From NCBI GenBank assembly GCA_004524545.1, contig SDNX01000008.1, forward strand, positions 1 through 47,803: a stretch of 47,803 nt of DNA, given 5' to 3'. A model generated the notes under the pieces. That model made no database searches, had not been told where the DNA came from, and worked only from the letters and a program-made list of their open reading frames with translations. Of this stretch, positions 15,555 to 24,569 are shown piece after piece (positions within the stretch are counted from its first letter, which is position 1; the number at the start of each line of letters is the position of its first letter). A program made the translations under genes and the position numbers. The DNA comes from Promethearchaeota archaeon. GTDB lineage: Archaea; Asgardarchaeota; Lokiarchaeia; Sigyniarchaeales; Promethearchaeaceae.

Positions 15555-16859
15555 ATGGAACAACACGTTGAGGCAAAATCCGAAGTATCTCAAGTCCAAA
15601 AACCCATTTCTAAGACGAAATTCAAGCATTATAAAAAACTCGACACTGAGATAAAAGTACATGAGATCGCTGCTGCACCTGATTATTTGCCTTTAAATTC
15701 AACTGAATTCATTCAACATTTTACTAACATGATTACAGCAAATGAGGAATATGATTTATTTGAGTATCATAAAAATTACATAAAAGTAATGGGATACGCA
15801 AATAGAGGATTACTAGAAACTTGTTTAGACTATTTTACACAGAAAAACGAGAATTTAATTGTGGCTACAACTCCCTTACACCACACGTCTTGGAGAGATG
15901 GAATTGAAAAATTTGTAAAACATGAAAATATTCATATTATTGATGTTAATGATTCATTAAATGGATTAGAAAAATTTCCCAATATCGATAAATGCGATTT
16001 AGTTATTATCACCCATCAGTTTGGTCAAGATTTCGACCTTAACGGATTAGACGAATTCAAGAAAAAAACCGGTGCAATTGTTATGGAAGACCGGGTTCAG
16101 GGTGGAACTCAAGAAATAAAATTTAGTAGCCCTTTGGCTGATATTACGCTGTATTCGATGGCTATGGACAAAAGACCCATCGCTTTAGGTGGAGCATTCT
16201 TGTATATGCGAAAAGAAAATAAAGAAATTGCTGAGGCAATCATAAAAATGATTGCGAGTTATCCTCCAGAGCCTATCCGCAAAAGATTCATTGATTTACT
16301 TAAAAAAATCCCTACATACTTATTATACAATAAAAAACGCGTAACATACATATTCTTGAAAACAATTCAAATGTTAAAATTGAACTTACTCGATTTTACA
16401 AATACTTATCGTAAGAAAAATCCCGGATTCGAACGCAACAATTTTACCTTGAAACCCTCTAAAGGACTTATGAAGTCTATGAGTCAACACTATTACGACT
16501 ATCGAAATATGGAAAATCTTTACGAAGAAAAGCATATGTTATTTAGAAGTTATCTCTCAGATGATATCATTCGACGATTTTTCCCTTGGTATCGAGATGC
16601 CGGTTTAACCCCTTATAATACAATTTATGTGGATGAAAAATTTGTAAAGAAATTCTTGAAATTTATGAATAGAAGCTATGTATGCATTATTTGGAATCCT
16701 ACATATAAAATGTTCAATTTTGACTACCCTGGTAAAGAAAAACATCAAAAATTCCATGATGGGATAATTTATCTTCCTTGTTTAGCAACAATGTCCCACG
16801 AAGAGATCCGCTATTTAGCTGATAGGATTACTAAATTTGATGCTATTGTTTCAAAATAA
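15555..16859 (+). CDS. DegT/DnrJ-like PLP-dependent aminotransferase family protein
   Basis: 434 residues from ATG 15555 (GTG at 15546 is possible). Fold-type I PLP pattern: MGYANRGLLETCLDYF (start of large domain), VATTPLHHTSW, VIITHQFGQDFDLNGL, then IVMEDRVQGG (the PLP-nitrogen Asp region) and ADITLYSMAMDKRPIALGGAF, where the Lys of DKRPI is the likely Schiff-base lysine. The C-terminal half is divergent. Such enzymes transfer amino groups to keto-sugars or similar compounds; substrate unknown. A TATA-like CCTTATACA is at 15532-15540. It appears monocistronic. Confidence 0.7.
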   Translation: MEQHVEAKSEVSQVQKPISKTKFKHYKKLDTEIKVHEIAAAPDYLPLNSTEFIQHFTNMITANEEYDLFEYHKNYIKVMGYANRGLLETCLDYFTQKNENLIVATTPLHHTSWRDGIEKFVKHENIHIIDVNDSLNGLEKFPNIDKCDLVIITHQFGQDFDLNGLDEFKKKTGAIVMEDRVQGGTQEIKFSSPLADITLYSMAMDKRPIALGGAFLYMRKENKEIAEAIIKMIASYPPEPIRKRFIDLLKKIPTYLLYNKKRVTYIFLKTIQMLKLNLLDFTNTYRKKNPGFERNNFTLKPSKGLMKSMSQHYYDYRNMENLYEEKHMLFRSYLSDDIIRRFFPWYRDAGLTPYNTIYVDEKFVKKFLKFMNRSYVCIIWNPTYKMFNFDYPGKEKHQKFHDGIIYLPCLATMSHEEIRYLADRITKFDAIVSK

Positions 16860-17008
16860 GTGTACATTGATCAAATCCTTTTCTTCTTTCTAGTTCTTAT
16901 TTTCACCTTTCATCTCGATAAAAATGACCAAAAAAGATATAACTCAGTTATCCAAATAGTTCGTTATAAAGTCAAATAAATTGTTGATTAAAGAAAGCGG
17001 GTGAGAAC

Positions 17009-17440
17009 ATGGAATTTCGCAAATTAAAAATGGAGGATCTTGCTCTATTCATGAAATTTTACCAAGATAATCCTTTAGAAGAGGATGAAGAAGATCTACA
17101 AATTCGTCGGGAAGAAATTGAAAGCGAATTACTTATGAGCAAATTCTATTATTTCGGTATTGTAGAGAACGGTATTTTATTCGCGTATGGAAAATTGCAG
17201 TACGAGGGAGAAGAAGCACATTTTATTGGTCCGTTTGTGTTACCAACACACCGACGAAAAGGAATGGGAAAAAAAATCGTAAAAAATGTCGAAACCTACT
17301 GTTTAAATAAAGGAGTAATCCGCTTGAATGCCTATTCTTTTATTGATACAGAGCTTGCTCAAAATTTCCTTACGAATATTGGATACAAGTTGGAATCTGT
17401 GAGTAAACTCGGAGTAAATGTCTATATCAAAAAGTTATGA
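17009..17440 (+). CDS. GNAT family N-acetyltransferase
   Basis: 143 residues, one GNAT domain. The acetyl-CoA binding motif A is clear: FVLPTHRRKGMGKKIVKNVETYC (R-x-x-G-x-G). FIGPFVLP is the preceding strand, and LGVNVYIKKL the final strand. The ribosome binding site GGGTGAG stands 4 nt before ATG 17009. The substrate is unknown; GNATs of this size modify protein N-termini, lysines or small amines. Monocistronic, ending near the convergent zinc-ribbon gene. Confidence 0.85.
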   Translation: MEFRKLKMEDLALFMKFYQDNPLEEDEEDLQIRREEIESELLMSKFYYFGIVENGILFAYGKLQYEGEEAHFIGPFVLPTHRRKGMGKKIVKNVETYCLNKGVIRLNAYSFIDTELAQNFLTNIGYKLESVSKLGVNVYIKKL

Positions 17441-17479
17441 TTAAACGAAAATCGCTTTAAAAACTACATGGGAGAATGT

Positions 17480-17776
17480 TCATTCATCAGAAAATTCATT
17501 TGAGGAATCTTCCTCTTTATTTTTTGAATCATCAAATGATTCAGCAAAAGACTTTATGCCTTTAACAAAGGATTGAATTCCTTTTTTAATTTTTTCTCCG
17601 AGATCTTCGGGTTCATTCTTAGTCTCAATAGGTTTCTGGGTGGAAAATGAGCCTTCTTTCCCTTCAATTTCCGTCCCACAAACTTGACATGCAATGTCTA
17701 GACCGCTATTGATTCGGTTAATTTCTCCTTGTTTTAGCTTGGTTCCACATTCAGAACAAAAAAGATCATTTTCCAT
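17480..17776 (-). CDS. small zinc-ribbon protein
   Basis: 98 residues from the ATG at 17776, supported by AGAGGA upstream; the in-frame ATG at 17797 lies before this site. A zinc ribbon is formed by CSECG and CQVCG about 25 residues apart near the N-terminus; the rest is an acidic, helical, probably disordered tail (KIKKGIQSFVKGIKSFAES) with amphipathic character. Function unknown. It shares its direction with the next zinc-containing gene at 17892-18221. Confidence 0.7.
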   Translation of the reverse strand: MENDLFCSECGTKLKQGEINRINSGLDIACQVCGTEIEGKEGSFSTQKPIETKNEPEDLGEKIKKGIQSFVKGIKSFAESFDDSKNKEEDSSNEFSDE

Positions 17777-17891
17777 TATAATTATTCCTCTATACATTCT
17801 ATTTAATCATTTAATATGATTATTCATTAAAAATTCTAAATCCAGCTCTTAGCCATTTATTTGTAGAATGTATTCAATAGAGAAAAAAAGC

Positions 17892-18221
17892 TTATTTGTT
17901 TTCGGTTTTCTCGTCTTCAACATAAATAATTTGTACAGTTTTTTCATCTGCAGTATTTCCACGCACGATAACATCGTAAGAATCACCACATTTAGGACAA
18001 ACGAAGGGATACCAATCTTTTGTATAGGTTTCGAATTTTTCATGTTTTTCATAAAGCGAAAATTCTTCTCGAGAGATGACCTGTCGACCTTCGATTTTTA
18101 TTATTATATCATTATATCGGAAATCAAGAGCTTTTGCTTTAGCTTCTCTCTCTTTTAACTCAGAATCTAATTCCTCATCTTTCTTAAATTTTCGAAACAT
18201 TTTGACTTCTTCGCTTGACAC
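17892..18221 (-). CDS. small charged protein with CPKCG knuckle
   Basis: 109 residues with GTG start at 18221, or 102 from the ATG at 18200; neither start has a strong ribosome binding site. The N-terminal half is a charged helix (RKFKKDEELDSELKEREAK), the centre a small alpha/beta part, and FVCPKCGDSYDVIV near the C-terminus gives half a zinc ribbon, which may dimerise to complete the site. The function is not recognised. Confidence 0.6.
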   Translation of the reverse strand: MSSEEVKMFRKFKKDEELDSELKEREAKAKALDFRYNDIIIKIEGRQVISREEFSLYEKHEKFETYTKDWYPFVCPKCGDSYDVIVRGNTADEKTVQIIYVEDEKTENK

Positions 18222-18420
18222 TCTTCAGATCCCTTCTTCTATGATTTTTTTATCAGATGGAATAAAGTTAACTCTGTATATTTATGAGAATTATTACTTA
18301 ATATGCACATTTAATATTTAACTGTTCTATTGGGGTGCACTTGAATTTCCTTAGAATTTCTCGAAAACTAAGGTAATCAGTTAAATATTGATCGAAATAT
18401 TTCTGAAATGATAAAATAGT

Positions 18421-18428
18421 ATTATATC
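18421..18428 (+). promoter_or_regulatory. TATA box for the 8-TM protein
   Basis: ATTATATC about 50 nt before ATG 18479; it excludes the upstream TTG at 18431 as start. Confidence 0.5.
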
Positions 18429-18478
18429 TGTTGAAATCCCATAAATCTATATCAATTAAAAAAAATGGGTTTTTTAAA

Positions 18479-19342
18479 ATGGCTCAGATAGATGAAACGA
18501 AGCGAAAAACTCGGTTCGTACGTTCTTTTACTGTAATGCAATTGATGATGTATATCATCGTATTCATCGTTATCATTTTTGTTAAAAATGTGACTTTTAG
18601 TTCAACATTTACAATAGAAAATTGGATTTTATCGGCGACGAATGGAATTACTGCAATTTTTTGTTTCGCATTAATGATTCGATCTTTCGCATTATATCGA
18701 AAGAGAAAAAGTTTGCAAAACGCGTATCTCGCAGGATTTTTCTTGTTTACATGGATCCCGGCAATCATCATTGCAATTACTACCTTATTTGTTCCTACCC
18801 ATGTAGATCTCGGATACTTTTTGTCATTAGCAATATTCTTCCTAACTCCAGGCAGTACAGTATTCTTAGCTACTTTCATCAGTGAAACTTTTTACGAATC
18901 AATCGACTCTAATAAAAAACTTGGACAATTGTTGTTCTTTGTAACTCAATTCAGCGCAACCATAGCAAATGTTATTGGACTATTACTTGTGCTAATAGGA
19001 GCATCAAACTTCAAACCATGGGCACTAATATTGGTACAAATTTTCGGAGGATTTTTCATTCTGCTTAATGTTTTCTTACATTTCCTATTATTCTATAACG
19101 CAGTTAGGTTACGGGCAAATATTGATGATAAAAATTTGAAAGCCGGATTGGCTTTATTGGCAATTACTGGTGTATTGCTTGGAATAGTGTTCTTTGGTAG
19201 ATTATTTGATTTCCTCTTGTTAGACCTTGCAATTTTGGGTATATATCAGAATGTGTTTATTTACGGTTTAGACATCTTGTTCTTCGTAGGATATTTAACT
19301 ATGTGGTTAGGTGTTGCTATCCCGGGTCGAAAACACCATTAG
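18479..19342 (+). CDS. integral membrane protein with about eight helices
   Basis: 287 residues from ATG 18479. Hydrophobic helices follow each other with short loops: LMMYIIVFIVIIFV, GITAIFCFALMIRSF, FLFTWIPAIIIAITTLF, FLSLAIFFLTPGSTVFLA, LLFFVTQFSATIANVIGLL, ALILVQIFGGFFILLNVF, LALLAITGVLLGIVFFG, VFIYGLDILFFVGYLTMWL. A short charged N-terminus (MAQIDETKRKTR) is probably cytoplasmic. No transporter or enzyme signature was recognised; the even spacing resembles archaeal 7/8-TM proteins of unknown function. A hairpin terminator follows directly. Confidence 0.7.
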   Translation: MAQIDETKRKTRFVRSFTVMQLMMYIIVFIVIIFVKNVTFSSTFTIENWILSATNGITAIFCFALMIRSFALYRKRKSLQNAYLAGFFLFTWIPAIIIAITTLFVPTHVDLGYFLSLAIFFLTPGSTVFLATFISETFYESIDSNKKLGQLLFFVTQFSATIANVIGLLLVLIGASNFKPWALILVQIFGGFFILLNVFLHFLLFYNAVRLRANIDDKNLKAGLALLAITGVLLGIVFFGRLFDFLLLDLAILGIYQNVFIYGLDILFFVGYLTMWLGVAIPGRKHH

Positions 19343-19364
19343 AGAGTAAATTCTCTCTTTTTTT
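19341..19364. terminator. stem-loop terminator between convergent genes
   Basis: AGAGAG-TAAATT-CTCTCT then T7. The stem overlaps the stop codon of the 8-TM gene and faces the convergent NmrA-like gene. Confidence 0.65.
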
Positions 19365-19367
19365 GTG

Positions 19368-20231
19368 TTATCGCCATTTAGAACTATAGTCCTTGATATA
19401 TTCATCAATCAGTCGCGGTTTTCTACCAAGAATATTTTCGGCATCCGGGAATATCTTCTTTGCCAACCCTTTTCGCACAATAAAATAAATCATTTTCATG
19501 ACTTTGGCATAATCTTCGGGAAATCCATATTCCTTCACCATCTTATTTACAAAATCCTTCGGTTGAGGATTTGAGTATTTAATTGGTAATCCTAGAATAT
19601 CTGTCATTTTTGTAGCAACTTCTTCGTAATCTAACGCCTCAGATCCAGTCAGTGGTGGCTGGGTTCCAATATATTTCTCAGAATTTGTTAGGCAAATAGC
19701 TGCAATCTCACCAATATCACGTGCATCTATAAAAGACGTTTTGCCTTTTCCTGCAGGAACGTAAATATCTAATTCTTTTTTAATTACTTCACCATGAACC
19801 ATATCCAGATTCTGCATAAAGAAGGAACATCGCAAGAATGTATATGGAATCCCATATTTCTTGATATATTTTTCAACATGGAAATGAGGGACCATTGGAT
19901 TTGCATCAATGATCGAAAGAAAAACAACATGTTTTACTCCCATTTTGGCTGCCAATTTAATAAAGGGTGCCATATATTCCTTGATTTTCTCAATTTGAGG
20001 GGGTCGCATTAGGAAAATCTTAGTAATACCTTCAAGCGATGATTTTAATGTGTCTGGTTTATCATAATTTAACTCCCTGAATAGAGCATTCTTTCCATGC
20101 ATCTCTTTTACTTTAGATTCATCTATATCCCCAGCAATAATCTCACTATCCTTGGGGGCGTACTTCTTGAGCATTTTAAACACAACAGACCCGACCCGTC
20201 CTGTCGTTCCTGTCACTAAGAATTTTTCCAT
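19368..20231 (-). CDS. NmrA-like NAD(P)-binding atypical SDR
   Basis: 287 residues from ATG 20231 (GTGAG precedes it); the longer in-frame extension would run over the divergent MarR gene. The Rossmann motif VTGTTGRVGS is at the N-terminus, IIAGDIDESKV marks the second strand, and GITKIFLMRPPQ plus VKHVVFLSIIDANP match the NmrA/quinone-reductase-2-like group that senses or uses NAD(P)H. EYGFPEDYAKVM near the C-terminus is typical. Divergent from a MarR regulator, a frequent arrangement for redox- or quinone-responsive pairs. Confidence 0.8.
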   Translation of the reverse strand: MEKFLVTGTTGRVGSVVFKMLKKYAPKDSEIIAGDIDESKVKEMHGKNALFRELNYDKPDTLKSSLEGITKIFLMRPPQIEKIKEYMAPFIKLAAKMGVKHVVFLSIIDANPMVPHFHVEKYIKKYGIPYTFLRCSFFMQNLDMVHGEVIKKELDIYVPAGKGKTSFIDARDIGEIAAICLTNSEKYIGTQPPLTGSEALDYEEVATKMTDILGLPIKYSNPQPKDFVNKMVKEYGFPEDYAKVMKMIYFIVRKGLAKKIFPDAENILGRKPRLIDEYIKDYSSKWR

Positions 20232-20247
20232 GGTTCTCACAAAATTG

Positions 20248-20261
20248 TTTCGGTTACGAAA
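20248..20261. promoter_or_regulatory. inverted repeat between NmrA-like and MarR genes
   Basis: TTTCG-GTTA-CGAAA lies in the 75-bp divergent region; TACGAA recurs at ~20271. It is a candidate binding site for the adjacent MarR protein, controlling both genes. Confidence 0.45.
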
Positions 20262-20306
20262 TATCTCAATACGAACTATTTTATGCGTTTTTTCTTTATA
20301 ACTCTT

Positions 20307-20768
20307 ATGGAGAAAATTTCGGAGATTGGACTTTGGATCGCTCAAATTCATCAGATCTCTGATCGGTTGCTAGAATCTAAGTTAAAAGAGCAAAATTTGG
20401 ACGGATTCAGTGCTGCTCAAGGGAGAGTTCTGTTCATATTGGAGAGTATCCCTAATAAACAACTTGCAAGAATTCCAATACAAGCTCTAGTTGACCGACT
20501 TAATTTAAGTAACTCTTCATTCACGCAACTGCTGGATTCACTAGAGGAGAAAAATCTAATTGAGCGAGTTCGTAGTACTACCGATAGGCGTAAAATACAT
20601 ATTCAAAAGAAAGAACCGCAGTTTAGAGAACTTTTAGATGTGTACCGGAAAATCCTCGAAGAAATGACTCAAGCTTATTATCGAAATCTAACTGAACTAG
20701 AAAAACAACAAGTTGAGTCTATTTTTCCTAAAATTATCGAGAGCTTGATGAAAGAAGAGAATTCTTAG
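20307..20768 (+). CDS. MarR family transcriptional regulator
   Basis: 153 residues from ATG 20307. The alternative ATG at 20283 lies inside a TATA-like stretch (ATTTTATGCG), so a leaderless start at 20307 fits better. MarR pattern: helix LWIAQIHQISDRLLESKL, FSAAQGRVLFILES, recognition region ALVDRLNLSNSSFTQLLDSLEEKNLIERV, and the wing STTDRRKIHIQ, with the conserved D-R-R. It forms a dimer that binds palindromic operators. Divergent from the NmrA-like gene; the 3' end overlaps the convergent radical SAM gene by 4 bases. Confidence 0.88.
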   Translation: MEKISEIGLWIAQIHQISDRLLESKLKEQNLDGFSAAQGRVLFILESIPNKQLARIPIQALVDRLNLSNSSFTQLLDSLEEKNLIERVRSTTDRRKIHIQKKEPQFRELLDVYRKILEEMTQAYYRNLTELEKQQVESIFPKIIESLMKEENS

Positions 20769-21823
20769 GATACGATTTTATACGGAATTTTCAATTTCTC
20801 AGCAAGAGAAAATGCTTCAATCATCTCCAAGCGATTTACTCGCCGATTTATCTCAGAGTACATTTTAGAATCAACTTTATAATCCGGATGATATTGTCCC
20901 ATAATGTTTACTACAGTTCCAGGAATTTCATTGGCTACCCATTCCAAAATCGGTTTAGTACAACAATCCAAATGTCCGGGCATTACTAAATGACGGATAA
21001 CTATATCTCTTGAACCCCAATCGTACACGAATTTCAGATTACGAGTTATAATGCCCCAATAGTCAGATATTTTTGAATATTTTTCTCCGCAATCACTATT
21101 TCCGAACTTAAAATCAGGCAACCAAAAATCCATTATGTCTATTAGGAGAGTCAGGGCTTTATTCGTATTATAAAAATTGGAATTCCACAATTGGGTTATA
21201 TTTTGAGTCTGATACTTCATTGATTCAATAATTGTGTGTATATTTGGTGTGGGATCCCCCCCTACATAATTGATATTTTTTGCCCCTTGATGTGCTAACA
21301 CATTTGCAAAAACTGCCAATTGCTTACCATCTACAGCGGTTCCACCTTCTTTAGCCGATATCTCTTTCCCTACTGTGCTAATATCATAATTTTGACAAAA
21401 AACGCATCCGAAACTACACCCTGAGAAAAATATTGTACCACTTGGTACTAATGGAGGCTCTTCTCCGTAATGCAAAAACGCTGAGGAGACTCGAGAAACT
21501 TCTGACATCCCACAAAACCCTCTTTCTCCCATTTTCCTATTAACTTTGCAGTTATTTTCGCAAAATTCGCATTCTTCGAGAATTCTTCGAGAAATTTCTA
21601 TCTTTAAATCCAGATAAGAGGTTTCAATTGATTGGATTCCATCATCTAGTCCATGTTGTTTAGAACTTCGAAATTTTTTCGCTATATCATTATGAATATC
21701 CCACAATTCATCTGTCGTTGCCATACTATCAAAATTAGCTGGTAATTTTCTACACATATGGTAATATGCGGTGTCTTTACCACCCAATATTGAGTTATAA
21801 TGAGGTAATAAGGATTTTTTCAT
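20765..21823 (-). CDS. PflX-like radical SAM protein (COG1313 type)
   Basis: 352 residues. The 4Fe-4S SAM cluster motif is CSFGCVFC (C-x3-C-x2-C) in FSGCSFGCVFCQN. It is preceded by a second Cys set, CEFCENNCKVNRKMGERGFCG, as in the PflX subgroup of pyruvate-formate-lyase-activase-like proteins. YVGGDPTP (G-G-x-P-T) and VIRHLVMPGHLDCC are further family motifs. The substrate is not known; activases generate glycyl radicals, but no glycyl radical enzyme is visible here. GTGAT precedes the ATG as ribosome binding site. Confidence 0.82.
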   Translation of the reverse strand: MKKSLLPHYNSILGGKDTAYYHMCRKLPANFDSMATTDELWDIHNDIAKKFRSSKQHGLDDGIQSIETSYLDLKIEISRRILEECEFCENNCKVNRKMGERGFCGMSEVSRVSSAFLHYGEEPPLVPSGTIFFSGCSFGCVFCQNYDISTVGKEISAKEGGTAVDGKQLAVFANVLAHQGAKNINYVGGDPTPNIHTIIESMKYQTQNITQLWNSNFYNTNKALTLLIDIMDFWLPDFKFGNSDCGEKYSKISDYWGIITRNLKFVYDWGSRDIVIRHLVMPGHLDCCTKPILEWVANEIPGTVVNIMGQYHPDYKVDSKMYSEINRRVNRLEMIEAFSLAEKLKIPYKIVS

Positions 21824-21938
21824 GGGATCACTTCAGTTCAAACAAGATTCCACAGAAAAATAAGAGTTTTGGAAATAAAATTGCTTCTATTTAAAAAGAA
21901 AATACCTTGAAATATGTATTTGAGAAATATAGAGTATT

Positions 21939-23201
21939 ATGGAGAATGATGAATGGGAGGTCATAAAATGGTTTCCTTTACTACGAAACAATTCTTCTCT
22001 TTCATCTTCTTATTCATTGAATGCAAATGAGATTCCTTTCATCCTAAACAAGCGAGTAATCTTTTTAGGAACTTCTACGGGTTGGAGATATGAGTATTTT
22101 ACGAAATCTATACAAGAGTCTCATCCCGATTGGAGCATTCACTTAGTTGAATATGATAGTTTTCTAAAAAACAAAAACAATCTCACGGATATCATAAAAA
22201 AAGGAGATATATTTCGAATCGAGACCCCAGAAATGAACTTTGAAGTAGACAAACAGATTTTCATCAGAGGATACCCCTATGTAAAAGAAGAAGGCTTCTG
22301 GTGCTTATCATCTGAGGAAATTAATGCACTACAATTTGATAAAGGTAGAATTTTACCATTCAGACAATGGTATATGGGATATTGTGATGTTTTAAATACG
22401 GTTTCTACACAACTAGCGAATTGTCATCCTCATGCATTATTTTTATTTCCTCATGAAATTATTCGAACATTTGATAAAACGTATTGTAATAACCTATTCA
22501 CCCAAAATAATGTTCCTACACCCCAGTTGCTCCCTAAATTTAGGGAATATGATGCCCTAATCACCTATCTATACAACAATCATATAGATCGAGCATTTGT
22601 TAAACCCCAAAATGGTTCCAGTGCATCCGGAATTATTATTCTGCAAGTGAATCCTAGAACTAACCAATATTTAGCTCAATCTACAATAGAAATGGATAAA
22701 AAAAGAGATGAAATTCGATTCTACAATAATAAGAAACTACAAATCTACAATAAAAGTGAAGATATTGAAAAAATTGTAAATTTTGTTCTTCAAAATAACG
22801 GTCACATAGAAAAAGGGTTTCCAAAAGCTCGATTGGATGATAAATTGTTCGACTTAAGAATTGTGGTCATTGCTGGAGTCGCACGACATACAGCAGTCCG
22901 GTTATCTTATCATGCATTAACGAATTTACATTTAACAAACATGCGTGGTGATTTTCAAGATGTGTATGTAATACTTGGAGAGGAAAAGTGGAATAAAATC
23001 AAGAATTCTTGTGAAAAAGCTGCGAGTCTTTTCTCCAACGCTTTTTATTCAGGTCTTGATGTGGGAATTTCCCCCGATATATCCTCACATACATTTTTTG
23101 AGATTAATGCGTTTGGAGATCTACTTAAACGGATTAAGTTTGCTGGAATGGACACATATTCTTCAGAAATAAGGGAAATCGAGCGTTCACATATGCAATG
23201 A
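21939..23201 (+). CDS. ATP-grasp protein, STM4014-like
   Basis: 420 residues. The N-terminal domain starts VIFLGTSTGWRYEYF (Rossmann-like). ATP-grasp features follow: RAFVKPQNGSSASGIIIL (ATP-binding Lys and Gly/Ser loop), KARLDDKLFDLRIVVIAG (R-D-L-R strand of the active site), RLSYHALTNLHLTNMRGD, and SGLDVGISPD...FFEINAFGDLL with the metal-binding E-x-N. These match the STM4014 group from memory. ATP-grasp enzymes ligate a carboxylate to an amine or thiol; the substrate is unknown. A TATA-like ATTTAAAAA is at 21889-21897. Monocistronic. Confidence 0.72.
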   Translation: MENDEWEVIKWFPLLRNNSSLSSSYSLNANEIPFILNKRVIFLGTSTGWRYEYFTKSIQESHPDWSIHLVEYDSFLKNKNNLTDIIKKGDIFRIETPEMNFEVDKQIFIRGYPYVKEEGFWCLSSEEINALQFDKGRILPFRQWYMGYCDVLNTVSTQLANCHPHALFLFPHEIIRTFDKTYCNNLFTQNNVPTPQLLPKFREYDALITYLYNNHIDRAFVKPQNGSSASGIIILQVNPRTNQYLAQSTIEMDKKRDEIRFYNNKKLQIYNKSEDIEKIVNFVLQNNGHIEKGFPKARLDDKLFDLRIVVIAGVARHTAVRLSYHALTNLHLTNMRGDFQDVYVILGEEKWNKIKNSCEKAASLFSNAFYSGLDVGISPDISSHTFFEINAFGDLLKRIKFAGMDTYSSEIREIERSHMQ

Positions 23202-23301
23202 TAGGAAATTGGTTCTCTTTTCCTAATATTTTTCCTCGATACGAATAAATAGAAATCAGTAACATTATACATTGAAATTTGAGATCAGTTTTGGTGAGAA
23301 T

Positions 23302-23802
23302 ATGAGTTTCAAGTTGAAAGTTTTGTTATGTGGTCCCCCTAAAGCTGAGAAGTCAAAATTAGTTAACCGATTTGTTCAATCTAAATTTGATCATGAATAT
23401 AAGATGACGGTTGGAGTAGATATTTTCACCAAAGACGTTCAAATCAAAAACGAGAAATGCACATTGAGCATTTGGGACATAGGTAGCCAAGAAAAATTTT
23501 CTTTTATACGCTCAACTTTTTATCGTGGTGCGTCTTGTGCGATCATAGTATTTGATTTGAAGCGAGAAACTACGTGGAAAGATATTCAATTGTGGTACGA
23601 CGAAATAAAATCGAATGCAGGAGAAATTCCTATCGCTTTTGTCGAAAAAGGTAACGGTGAAAACGGTGAAGAAAAACGAAACGAATTCAGAAATTTAGTG
23701 GAGTCAACTGGTAACCATTACTATGAAACTAGTTCAAATGGTGAAAATATGGAAGAAATATTTTCTTCTCTTGCATTGAAAACCGTTGATACTATTGCAT
23801 GA
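23302..23802 (+). CDS. Ras/Rab-like small GTPase with degenerate nucleotide-binding motifs
   Basis: 166 residues from ATG 23302 (GGTGAG upstream; TATA-like GAATAAATAG at ~23243). The Rab-like scaffold is obvious: KVLLCGPPKAEKSKLVNRFV, KMTVGVDIFTKDV, LSIWDIGSQEKFSFIRSTFYRGASCAIIVFDL, YYETSS. Key motifs are altered: the P-loop is GPPKAEKSK rather than GxxxxGKS/T, G3 is DIGSQE rather than DxxGQE, and the G4 NKxD is missing (VEKGNGEN). It may not hydrolyse GTP or may act as a pseudo-GTPase scaffold. There is no C-terminal prenylation Cys. Sits 5 nt before the Sir2 gene, thus likely cotranscribed. Confidence 0.8.
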   Translation: MSFKLKVLLCGPPKAEKSKLVNRFVQSKFDHEYKMTVGVDIFTKDVQIKNEKCTLSIWDIGSQEKFSFIRSTFYRGASCAIIVFDLKRETTWKDIQLWYDEIKSNAGEIPIAFVEKGNGENGEEKRNEFRNLVESTGNHYYETSSNGENMEEIFSSLALKTVDTIA

Positions 23803-23807
23803 TATAG

Positions 23808-24569
23808 ATGAAAGACATGATTGATCAGAAAATCGCATCTGTTGCACAACTCCTTCTAGAAGCGGATTATGCAATCTCATTAACTGGAGCGGGAATCTCC
23901 ACGGAATCGGGGATTCCGGATTTCCGAGGAAGAAGTGGAATTTGGAAAGAATTCAATCCTATCTTATACGGAAATATCGAAACTATGAAAAGAGATCCAA
24001 GTTTCTTTTGGAAACTTGCAAAACGTATCGCCCCCACTCTACTGAAGGCTAGACCAAATCCGGGACATTATGCTTTAGCAGAACTCGAAAGAATGGGAAT
24101 AATAAAATCCATTATCACTCAAAATATAGATGGTTTACATCAACTAGCAGGTTCCAAAATTGTTTTTGAAGTGCACGGTTCATTGCATAATTTCACCTGT
24201 ATGAAATGCGAAGCGAACTACACTCGAGAAGAGATTATTCCGAAAATTTTCAAAGAAGTTCCAAAATGTGATAAGTGTGGAGGATTTCTAAAACCCGATG
24301 TTGTGTTATTCGGGGAATCTTTGCCACTAGATCAAATAAATTATTCCCAAGTAGCTGCTCTGGAAGCGGATTTGATGTTAATTGCTGGTTCCGCATTAGA
24401 AGTAATCCCCGTAAATCAATTACCACAGACAGTTATTAACCAGGGAGGAAAATTAGTAATTATTAATGATGAACCTACTTGGTTAGATGATCACGCAGAA
24501 ATTGTGATACATGAAAAAACGGGCAATATTTTACCCAAAATTGTAGAAGAATTAAAGAAATTATTCTGA
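23808..24569 (+). CDS. Sir2 family NAD-dependent protein deacylase
   Basis: 253 residues, complete sirtuin. NAD motifs GAGISTESGIPDFRG and TQNIDGLH are followed by the catalytic His in EVHGSL. The zinc module CMKCEANY...CDKCGG and KPDVVLFGESLP, IAGSALEVIPVNQLP and VIINDEPT are all in the expected order. It removes acetyl or other acyl groups from lysines, for example on chromatin proteins such as Alba. The adjacent degenerate GTPase gene is in the same transcript by spacing. The 3' end overlaps the convergent phosphatase gene by 9 bases. Confidence 0.93.
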   Translation: MKDMIDQKIASVAQLLLEADYAISLTGAGISTESGIPDFRGRSGIWKEFNPILYGNIETMKRDPSFFWKLAKRIAPTLLKARPNPGHYALAELERMGIIKSIITQNIDGLHQLAGSKIVFEVHGSLHNFTCMKCEANYTREEIIPKIFKEVPKCDKCGGFLKPDVVLFGESLPLDQINYSQVAALEADLMLIAGSALEVIPVNQLPQTVINQGGKLVIINDEPTWLDDHAEIVIHEKTGNILPKIVEELKKLF

